DNA from: an uncultured Terriglobus sp.
GTDB taxonomy: Bacteria > Acidobacteriota > Terriglobia > Terriglobales > Acidobacteriaceae
Length of the DNA stretch: 10,929 nt
NCBI GenBank assembly: GCA_937871605.1
Contig: CALMRM010000032.1
Span: 554 to 11,482, forward strand
Reading direction: 5' to 3'
Shown: positions 1 to 5,513 of the stretch, piece by piece
Layout of the letters: each line of letters opens with the position of its first letter
Position numbering within the stretch: the first letter of the stretch is position 1
Program-made: the position numbers and the translations under genes
The notes under the pieces: generated by a model
Seen by the model: the letters and a program-made list of their open reading frames with translations, nothing else
What the model was told of the DNA's origin: nothing
The model's database searches: none

Positions 1-941
1 GCTAAGTAGATGTTCATATTAACAGCAAACCTATCGATCATTCCAACCACTCGTTTCTCTAACAACGAACGGTCAACCATCGCTGAGCTAATTAACTCTT
101 CTTGAATGCTAGGAGGACTGTCTGGCCTACGTTCAGCACCGACTGTCGCAGAGCGAATCTGACGCAAGTCCTTAAGTGAATGGCCTAGCCACACTAGTGA
201 CAAGCGATGCCCACGCATATAGTCGATAGCGTTTAGATATGGCGGCGAGGTAAGAACCAGATCAACAGAACCAGACTTTACGCTGGTCATTCTCCGAGCA
301 TCTCCGAATCCAGTAGAAGCGCGACCTGTAATTTTGCAATCCATTCGATCTCTCACCTGATTTAGCGACCGTAGAAAACCTGCTTTTACATCGTACTCAC
401 TACTTGAAGCACATTTGTGCGGCTTACCATGAGAGGTATCGCGCGCTAGCGAGGCGCACATCTGTTTAGTCACGATGATTCTGCTCAGCGCAATCTGGAA
501 AGCGTCTAGAACCGCCTGCTCCTCAGCACAGCCGACTGTTCGGAGAAGGTCGATGAGAAACGAGATAGCACGCAGTTCCTCACGTTGCTTTGCTCCAAAC
601 CAGAACTCAGTGAAGGCAAGCGTCTCTGGGTCTGCATCGATCCAAGGTAACGAGACGGTATTTCCATCCACGCCCTTCAGCAAGGCGAAAAAGACTTCTT
701 TCATGCTTTCGAAGGAGTCTGGATTAAGCTGAGTGCTCCAAACCCTCGTCATCAGAACTGCTAACGGGTCCATGTCGTACCCGACAGCTGAGTGCCCCAT
801 GCCAACAGCTTGCCTAATCACTGTTCCCGAACCCATCATCGGGTCCAGAACACATGCTCCTAAGTCGATGTTCTGGAGCTCTGCGATAGCAATCTCTGGA
901 GCCATCCTCGCGGGAAAAGGATGCACAGGTTTTATTTTCAT
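1..941 (-). CDS. DNA methyltransferase (N4-cytosine or N6-adenine type), C-terminus cut by window edge
   Basis: This is a SAM-dependent amino-group DNA methyltransferase, the modification half of a restriction-modification-like module. The frame is open from the ATG at 941 to base 1 (313 residues visible, no stop). I see a motif X-like HPFPARM at residues 7-13, motif I (SAM-binding) DPMMGSGT at 33-40, an acidic GYDMDP at 54-59, and the catalytic motif IV TSPPY at 231-235 followed by LNAIDYMRGHRLSLVWLG. The order X, I, long spacer, IV suggests an alpha-type arrangement, with residues of about 80-210 possibly holding target recognition. SPPY occurs in N4-cytosine enzymes but also in some N6-adenine enzymes, so the methylated base is undecided. 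The start lies two bases after the TGA of the Z1 gene. A purine-rich AGCAGGA inside the end of that gene can serve as ribosome binding site, so translation is probably coupled. The region is AT-richer than the right-hand genes. Confidence 0.9.
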   Translation of the reverse strand, partial: MKIKPVHPFPARMAPEIAIAELQNIDLGACVLDPMMGSGTVIRQAVGMGHSAVGYDMDPLAVLMTRVWSTQLNPDSFESMKEVFFALLKGVDGNTVSLPWIDADPETLAFTEFWFGAKQREELRAISFLIDLLRTVGCAEEQAVLDAFQIALSRIIVTKQMCASLARDTSHGKPHKCASSSEYDVKAGFLRSLNQVRDRMDCKITGRASTGFGDARRMTSVKSGSVDLVLTSPPYLNAIDYMRGHRLSLVWLGHSLKDLRQIRSATVGAERRPDSPPSIQEELISSAMVDRSLLEKRVVGMIDRFAVNMNIYL

Positions 942-943
942 GC

Positions 944-1390
944 TCAATCCTGCTCTCCCTTTGTGTTCTTAGCGAAGCTAATGCCTTGATATTTGTAGAA
1001 CACTCGAGCCCTGCCTTGCTCATTCCTGAAGATTCGAACGTGATGCTCAGCATCGGGAAACTTCGCTGCTTCCAGCTGGGTGCTTCCCATAAAACCTTTT
1101 TTTCGTTTGATATCTGCCCTAACTGAAGCCAGTTTGTAGCCTTTGATTGAGGAAGATTTGTGAACAGCAAGGGATTTCGGCGCATTCTTCAGAGCGGAAG
1201 TGATGAATGAGAGTAGAAATTCTGGGAACGCTTCATCTCCTATGTGGCTCTTGAGCTTCTTCAAAACTTCGATCTTTGTAGAACCGCTACCTACAATTTC
1301 ATCCAGCTTCGGCGAGAAATCGAACATACCAAATGACATCTCGCCTTTCTCAAGAGTGACGGTCGACTTGTCGATGCTGGAAGACGACAC
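944..1390 (-). CDS. C-terminal part of the Z1 ATPase gene, displaced into another frame
   Basis: This frame can be opened at a GTG at 1390 and gives 148 residues, but I do not think it is an independent gene. Reading the same frame further upstream, back to a TAA near 1438, gives PTWAGDKRVSVVSSSSIDKS and then TVTLEKGEMSFGMFDF. This is the type of segment that follows the Z1 core in family members (a Trp-containing stretch, then SSIDK and a GEMSF-like motif). It overlaps the end of the N-terminal frame by about 100 bases, as expected of one gene with a shifted frame. No convincing ribosome binding site precedes the GTG. The tail ends at a TGA (944-946), two bases before the methyltransferase ATG. 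The remaining alternative is a separate small protein of unknown function; I consider that unlikely. My recollection of the family tail is from memory, not from an alignment. Confidence 0.65.
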   Translation of the reverse strand: MSSSSIDKSTVTLEKGEMSFGMFDFSPKLDEIVGSGSTKIEVLKKLKSHIGDEAFPEFLLSFITSALKNAPKSLAVHKSSSIKGYKLASVRADIKRKKGFMGSTQLEAAKFPDAEHHVRIFRNEQGRARVFYKYQGISFAKNTKGEQD

Positions 1391-2817
1391 GACTGAAACT
1401 CTTTTGTCTCCAGCCCAAGTTGGACATCTACGTTACTTTCGATGGTGGCGAGAGCGAGCTTGTGATAAATGAAGCACTTCTTCCAGTCATCGTAGAGTGG
1501 CCCAGGGATCGTCAACTCGAAGTCCGATAGCAGATCGCCTCTCGCACCGAACATGCGTGCACGTTGGATATAAGTATCCTGTTGCAACTTTGTCTTCACG
1601 TCACGCGTGAAGAACATGGCCAGCAGGTTGGGAAATGTGACCCCGCGGGATACGATGTTGCCACCTATGATTATGGTGAAGGGAGAGACCGGTTCTGTTG
1701 CATTCCCCATGCTTGCTTGCCTAGAGTGCTTGCTATTAAGAACAATCAGAGCAGTCTTTGACGCAATTTCAACTACGTACTCCGCCAGAGCCTGAGGGTC
1801 AGAGTCTGGGTAAAGCGCCTCAGCTGTGCTATAAACCTCACCGGCAAGGGTCTCAAACTCAGGATTAGTGATGTCTCTTAAAATAGTTACAGCGTTCTCA
1901 ATAGTGGCTCTATCAATCTCGTGATCGTCACGCTTGCCACTGGTATGAACGAGCATAGTGTAGTACCGCTCAGAGCTAACTGTATTTCTCCGGGCCACGG
2001 TCACCAAGAAACGCACAAGTGCGTTTCTTGCTTCTTTCTGAGAGGCGCCTTGCTGCAGCTGAACTAAGCGGAATTTAATATCTTTCGGGTCAAGCGGGAA
2101 AAATGTATCTTGTCCGGTATATTGCGAGTGCGGAGGAAACTTAACCCACTTGTCGGTTTCATTACCAAAGGTGTTGTTCAGATCTAGTCGCGCTGGGGTA
2201 GCAGTGACACCGATGTAGCGCCCTTTTGCCCCTTTAAGCTGAGCAACCCAATCGTTGATTTTGCTCTTTGTGCCCTTGTTTACTTTAGAGTTGGGCGTAG
2301 CGTAATCAGCCTCATCATCTATAACCACCACGTTTTTCGCATCCTGAAGCCAGTTGGTCAGAACTTGCAAGTCCTTGGTGTTCTTCTTACAGATGAGCAC
2401 GAGCTCTGACGGAATTGCTATCTTAGGAGCAGAGCTTTTCTTTGCCTTTGGAACCTTTGGAAGAATCTCTGATGAGATTTGGGCGACTGGTGCTAAACCG
2501 GATTTCTTAAAACGTTTGAGATTTTGGGTCAGCAGGTCAACACTGTCGTTCAGAAGATGAATGATGATGTGGTGCCCAGAATCGAGCAGCTTAGCCGTGA
2601 GACAAATCATCATCTCCGTCTTGCCGCTTTGTGGATCACCGTAGATCACCATTGAGGTAGCTGCGGAAGCCGCTAGCTTCTTCATAGTGCCGTTGACGGC
2701 TGCCTCTACGCAGCTAGTATCAACACCCCCCGCTTTCAGACGTTCTAATTGCTTCTCGTAACGTCCGGTGAGCGTAGCTTTCTTCTTGAGTTTATTAAAA
2801 TTCGGCTTGCCAGACAT
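1291..2817 (-). CDS. Z1-domain superfamily-2 ATPase, N-terminal part of a frameshifted gene
   Basis: Z1-domain proteins are helicase-like ATPases of predicted restriction systems; comparative work places them beside DNA methylases, MORC/MutL-type ATPases and PD-(D/E)XK nucleases. Visible motifs in this 508-codon frame are Walker A GDPQSGKT (residues 60-67), Walker B/motif II VVIDDEAD (164-171), motif III GVTATPAR (203-210), and the Z1 core around IIIGGNIVSRGVTFPNLLA (382-400), with an arginine-finger-like DTYIQRARMFGAR (414-426). After about residue 466 the translation stops looking like the family (SCRLPASTSRPSLL and onward). The expected continuation is found in the -1 frame, ending at 944. 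I therefore read 944-2817 as one gene of about 624 residues broken by a one-base loss near 1423. The ATG at 2817 follows GGGGA at close spacing and sits 16 bases after a -10 box. If the frameshift is real, the nucleotide-binding core is still made but the C-terminal domain is lost. Confidence 0.88.
   Translation of the reverse strand: MSGKPNFNKLKKKATLTGRYEKQLERLKAGGVDTSCVEAAVNGTMKKLAASAATSMVIYGDPQSGKTEMMICLTAKLLDSGHHIIIHLLNDSVDLLTQNLKRFKKSGLAPVAQISSEILPKVPKAKKSSAPKIAIPSELVLICKKNTKDLQVLTNWLQDAKNVVVIDDEADYATPNSKVNKGTKSKINDWVAQLKGAKGRYIGVTATPARLDLNNTFGNETDKWVKFPPHSQYTGQDTFFPLDPKDIKFRLVQLQQGASQKEARNALVRFLVTVARRNTVSSERYYTMLVHTSGKRDDHEIDRATIENAVTILRDITNPEFETLAGEVYSTAEALYPDSDPQALAEYVVEIASKTALIVLNSKHSRQASMGNATEPVSPFTIIIGGNIVSRGVTFPNLLAMFFTRDVKTKLQQDTYIQRARMFGARGDLLSDFELTIPGPLYDDWKKCFIYHKLALATIESNVDVQLGLETKEFQSCRLPASTSRPSLLRKARCHLVCSISRRSWMKL
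1420..1426 (-). other. Probable frameshift site in the Z1 gene
   Basis: On the minus strand the N-terminal frame reads GAT GTC CAA CTT GGG CTG GAG. Adding one C to the GTCC makes it GTC CCA ACT TGG GCT GGA GAC AAA AGA and joins the frame directly to the C-terminal half (V-P-T-W-A-G-D-K-R). The simplest account is loss of one G/C pair at 1422-1423. A sequencing error cannot be excluded. Confidence 0.6.
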
Positions 2818-2833
2818 GCGGTCCCCGACAACG

Positions 2834-2862
2834 ACTATAGATGGGAAGGCATGCGTGGTCTA
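2834..2862 (-). promoter_or_regulatory. Probable sigma70-type promoter of the Z1/methyltransferase module
   Basis: On the minus strand TAGACC (2857-2862; four of six matches to TTGACA) is followed after exactly 17 bases by TATAGT (2834-2839; five of six matches to TATAAT). The -10 box ends 16 bases before the Z1 ATG, so the predicted 5' leader is only about 9-10 bases. Two short palindromes, GCATGC (2849-2854) and ATGCAT (2868-2873), lie in the spacer and upstream of the -35. They could be operator half-sites, but that is a guess. Confidence 0.5.
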
Positions 2863-2877
2863 CTGCTATGCATTGGG

Positions 2878-3050
2878 CTACTCGCCGACTTTGAGGACGG
2901 CGAGGAAGGCTTCCTGTGGGATGTCGACTTTGCCGATGCGCTTCATGCGCTTTTTGCCTTCTTTTTGCTTGTCGAGCAGCTTGCGCTTGCGGCTGATGTC
3001 GCCTGGATCGCCCATGTCGAGCACGTCTTGATGGCGCTGACGGTTTCGCG
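2878..3050 (-). pseudogene. lepA: 3'-terminal remnant of lepA (elongation factor 4)
   Basis: LepA/EF4 is a ribosome-associated translational GTPase, and its C-terminal domain ends in a highly conserved Lys/Arg-rich tail. Here the minus strand encodes DISRKRKLLDKQKEGKKRMK followed by RIGKVDIPQEAFLAVLKVGE and a TAG at 2878-2880, which matches the natural end of LepA almost residue for residue. Upstream, RETVSAIK (3050-3027) matches the preceding LepA segment but lies in a different frame, so there is a small deletion at about 3027. The usual AKCYG between DVL and GD is replaced by DMGDP. The similarity stops where the neighbouring gene's stop codon begins, so only about the last 55-60 codons of a gene of roughly 600 remain. 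It has no start and no GTPase domain and must be non-functional as EF4. A frame of 123 codons (3249-2878) covers it but is mostly the shadow of the next gene. Confidence 0.85.
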
Positions 3051-3055
3051 CCTGT

Positions 3056-3895
3056 TCAGGATAGCTGCTTCTTTGTGCGAGGTGGCGGCAGGAAATTCTC
3101 TTTAGAAACGACCTTCTGGCCGGTCTTCTCTTCCAGGTCAAGGCGGGCGCGCTTGGCGACGCGGCCTCCCTGCTGGGCGGCCTTGCTGTTGGGGTGCATG
3201 CCGCGGGCGTTGGCAGTCTCAGCAATCTGGCGCGTGGAAAGTTCCGCAAGGGCGGTGAAGATGAGTTCGGCTTCCGTCATATGGTCGCGAAGTGGCTGGC
3301 TTTTGAGGCCTTTCATCTGCTTGTGCGCCTTGATGCTGACGCCTGTCCATTCCTGATGGATGATGTTGGTGAGGATGGCAATCTGGTCGCTCTTGCCCGC
3401 GTCGTGGCTGGCCCAGTAGTCGGTCAGCTTGTTCCGTGTCTCCTGGCCAGCCATGCGCTGGTTGATCCACTTTTCGCTGCGGCCCTGCTTCTTCCAAACT
3501 TCGCGTGCGCGGTCCAGCGCGGTGGAAGGGTCAGCCAACTCCTGCATACGCTCGAAGCCAACCTTCGCTAGCCACTGCTTAATGGGTTCGGCGCGGGGGC
3601 TGGGCACGGATTGGACAAGCCGGAGGAGCGTTTCGGCTGTCGCTACGTCCGTCAGACGCTGCTTGCCGTCTTCGGCTGTCAGCTTCAACTGGTGACAATT
3701 TGTCACCACTTGACTTTCTTCATCATTCAGGCGCTGTTTGAGCTTGTTCCAGTACTTGCGCGCTGTGGTGGCATCCGGTTGCTGGGTGAGCACCTTGATG
3801 ATGTCCACGACGGAGAACCACCACGTTTCCGTTTTCTCGTCGTACACGCGTCGAATCGGCTGGTCTTCAAACAGAGCAGGCTGCATGTGGCTCAT
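3056..3895 (-). CDS. Bro-N domain protein, DinD-like
   Basis: This is a 279-residue protein with an N-terminal Bro-N domain (about residues 15-110, including WWFSVVDIIKVL at 25-36), as found in phage antirepressors and baculovirus BRO proteins. Its helical C-terminal half (about 180-270) has AELIFTALAELSTRQIA and GRVAKRARLDLEEKTGQKVV, resembling the DNA-damage-inducible DinD group. In E. coli DinD inhibits RecA-mediated strand exchange; whether this protein does so is unknown. Bro-N proteins are frequent in prophages and mobile islands, which fits its place beside a lepA scrap and a defence module. Codon use is GC-rich like the right-hand genes, so it was not necessarily acquired with the module. 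Two start codons are possible (ATG at 3895 and at 3886); neither has a strong ribosome binding site. The frame remains open upstream to about 4042 but has no ATG, GTG or TTG there. I saw no LexA-type box. Confidence 0.8.
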   Translation of the reverse strand: MSHMQPALFEDQPIRRVYDEKTETWWFSVVDIIKVLTQQPDATTARKYWNKLKQRLNDEESQVVTNCHQLKLTAEDGKQRLTDVATAETLLRLVQSVPSPRAEPIKQWLAKVGFERMQELADPSTALDRAREVWKKQGRSEKWINQRMAGQETRNKLTDYWASHDAGKSDQIAILTNIIHQEWTGVSIKAHKQMKGLKSQPLRDHMTEAELIFTALAELSTRQIAETANARGMHPNSKAAQQGGRVAKRARLDLEEKTGQKVVSKENFLPPPRTKKQLS

Positions 3896-4110
3896 GCTAC
3901 CCGCTGGTAATTGTGGAAAGCTGGGCTGTTCGCCGACTTCGACAATGGTTCGGCGCTCGCCATGTTTGTGGTTTCGCGGGTAGTATCGCTCTGCCGGTTT
4001 GAGGCCATTGCGGCTGCGTTCTCTGCTGCTGGGTGGGTGCGGTTAGGATGACGCTGCCATCCTGCGGGTGGATGGGTTTGCGTGCCGGTTCTGTTGGAAA
4101 GGATGTTGCC
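3896..4110. other. Intergenic region between divergent genes
   Basis: This 215-base gap must hold the 5' regions of both the DinD-like gene and the rightward gene cluster. I find no promoter I would defend on either strand. A perfect 6-base inverted repeat (AGGATG 4045-4050, CATCCT 4058-4063, 7-base loop) lies about 50 bases before the enolase-superfamily start and could be an operator or a leader hairpin. On the minus strand a 23-codon frame (ATG at 3963) ends in a TGA at 3892-3894 that overlaps the DinD-like ATG as ATGA. It has no ribosome binding site and I do not call it a gene. Confidence 0.4.
4096..4103 (+). promoter_or_regulatory. Ribosome binding site fixing the start at 4111
   Basis: GGAAAGGA lies seven bases before ATG 4111. 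The upstream in-frame ATG at 4033 lacks such a site, and the residues it would add (MGAVRMTLPS and onward) would bury the signal peptide. The start at 4111 is therefore preferred. Confidence 0.75.
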
Positions 4111-5454
4111 ATGCAACGGCGCTCTGTTTTGAAGTCGTGTTTGTCGGTTGGGCTCTTGTCGCTTGCGAAACCTGTGCTGGGGGTGGAGGCGCAGACGGCG
4201 GTAGCTCGGGCGACGCGTGGGATGGCTTCGCCGAAGATTCGGGACATTCGCGTGATTGAGTGTGCGCCGGCGGGGTCTCGCCTGACGGTGGTGAAGGTCG
4301 TCACGGACCAGGACGGGCTGTATGGCTATGGGTGCGGCACGTTTACGCAGCGTGCCGACCTGGTGAAGCCTGCGGCGGAGCGGTACCTGAAGCCGTTGCT
4401 GCTGGGCAAGGCGACGGACCGCATTGAGGACACGTGGCAGACCATGTACGACAGCTCGTACTGGAAGAACGGGCCGGTGCTGAACAATGCCATCAGCGGT
4501 GTGGACCAGGCGCTGTGGGACATCAAGGGGCGGCAGGCTGGCATGCCGGTGTACCAGCTGGCGGGCGGCAAGTGCCGCGAGGCGGTGGACACGTACGCGC
4601 ATGCCGATGGACCGGAGATTGCCGACACGATTGCCCGGGCGCGCGAGTACATGGCGCAGGGCTTTCGGGTGGTGCGCGTGCAGGTGGGTTTGCCCGGCAT
4701 GGCGGGGTACGGTGCGCAGCGGGCGGCTGGACCGAATGCCTTAAAGCCTCTGCATGACAAACCGCTGTTTGAGCCTGCGTATGCCATGCGGCGCGGCATC
4801 AAGCTGCTGGAGGAGGCGCGCGCGCAGCTGGGAGACGAGGTGGGGCTGATCCACGACATGCACGAGCGCTACCTGCCGAACCAGGCGGTGGAGTTTGCCA
4901 AGGCGGTGGAGAAGGTGAACCTGTTCTTTCTGGAGGACGCGCTTTCGCCGGAGGACATTGCGTATTTCCGGCAGATTCGGTCGCAGTGTGCCACGCCGCT
5001 GGCGATGGGTGAGTTGTTCAACAATCCGCACGAGTGGCAGCCGCTGATTGCGGAGCGGCTAATCGACTACATTCGCTGCCATGTGTCGCAGGTGGGCGGG
5101 TTTACGCCGGCGCGCAAGATTGCGGTGCTGGCGGAGCAGTTTGGCGTGCGCACGGCGTGGCACGGGCCGGGCGATGTGTCGCCGGTGGGGCATGCCGCGC
5201 AGATCACGCTGGACCTGGTGAGCTCGAACTTTGGCATCCAGGAGTACACGCCATTCAACGCGGCGACGCAGGAGGTATTTCACGGCTGCCCCACGCTGAA
5301 GGACGGGTACCTGTACATCAACGAGGCGCCGGGCTGGGGCATTGAGGTGGACGAGAAGGCTGCGGCGAAGTATCCCTTTACGCAGCCGGCCAATGGGTTG
5401 AACGGCGGGTGGGGCGAGCTTCGCAAGCTGGACGGCACTGTTATCAAGCAGTGA
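4111..5454 (+). CDS. Tat-exported enolase-superfamily protein, mannonate dehydratase (ManD/RspA) type
   Basis: This 447-residue enzyme belongs to the mandelate racemase/muconate lactonizing branch of the enolase superfamily. It begins with a twin-arginine-like signal (QRRSVLKSC, then a hydrophobic stretch to about residue 27), so it is probably periplasmic. The barrel carries the Mg2+ ligands Asp249 (HDMHE), Glu275 (FLED) and Glu301 (GELF), with His251 beside the first; the two 26-residue spacings match those I recall for mannonate dehydratase. WHGPGD (350-355), NFGIQEY (373-379) and DEKAAAKYP (414-422) are also typical of that subgroup. Characterised members dehydrate D-mannonate or D-gluconate to 2-keto-3-deoxygluconate, many of them weakly. 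Here the loop reads HGP, with Pro353 where, as I recall, high-activity enzymes carry Ala. The true substrate may therefore be another sugar acid. It is the first of four closely spaced genes; the next starts 59 bases on. Confidence 0.85.
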   Translation: MQRRSVLKSCLSVGLLSLAKPVLGVEAQTAVARATRGMASPKIRDIRVIECAPAGSRLTVVKVVTDQDGLYGYGCGTFTQRADLVKPAAERYLKPLLLGKATDRIEDTWQTMYDSSYWKNGPVLNNAISGVDQALWDIKGRQAGMPVYQLAGGKCREAVDTYAHADGPEIADTIARAREYMAQGFRVVRVQVGLPGMAGYGAQRAAGPNALKPLHDKPLFEPAYAMRRGIKLLEEARAQLGDEVGLIHDMHERYLPNQAVEFAKAVEKVNLFFLEDALSPEDIAYFRQIRSQCATPLAMGELFNNPHEWQPLIAERLIDYIRCHVSQVGGFTPARKIAVLAEQFGVRTAWHGPGDVSPVGHAAQITLDLVSSNFGIQEYTPFNAATQEVFHGCPTLKDGYLYINEAPGWGIEVDEKAAAKYPFTQPANGLNGGWGELRKLDGTVIKQ

Positions 5455-5500
5455 GCAGCACCGGGTACGCGGTGTGACCGTGCCTGCGCGGGCCGGGTTG

Positions 5501-5506
5501 AAGGAG
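5501..5506 (+). promoter_or_regulatory. Ribosome binding site for a TTG start
   Basis: AAGGAG is placed seven bases before TTG 5514. No ATG or GTG in this frame lies between it and the signal peptide, so the site decides for the rare TTG start. Confidence 0.75.
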
Positions 5507-5513
5507 ACGGCCT

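Noticed and set aside
814..1185. 123-codon minus-strand frame ending near 814
   Set aside because: It lies across the Z1 tail and the methylase start in a third frame. Both of those carry family motifs and this does not.
1291..1440. Programmed -1 ribosomal frameshifting to make the full Z1 protein
   Set aside because: I found no X-XXY-YYZ heptamer in the overlap that would allow both tRNAs to re-pair. The best fit to the family places the shift at GTCC, which is not slippery.
2878..3249. 123-codon minus-strand frame as an intact small gene
   Set aside because: Only its last part is meaningful, being the LepA C-terminus; the first part is the DinD-like gene read out of frame.
3896..3990. LexA/SOS box upstream of the DinD-like gene
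   Set aside because: No CTGT-N8-ACAG or other convincing palindrome was found near the start.
4033..4110. N-terminal extension of the enolase-superfamily protein from ATG 4033
   Set aside because: ATG 4111 has GGAAAGGA at ideal spacing and starts directly with a twin-arginine-like signal.
3892..4602. 236-codon minus-strand frame over the 5' part of the enolase-superfamily gene
   Set aside because: It is antisense to a well-supported enzyme and is rich in Arg, Pro and His, typical of shadows of GC-rich genes. Its last 23 codons overlap the DinD-like start as ATGA but lack a ribosome binding site.
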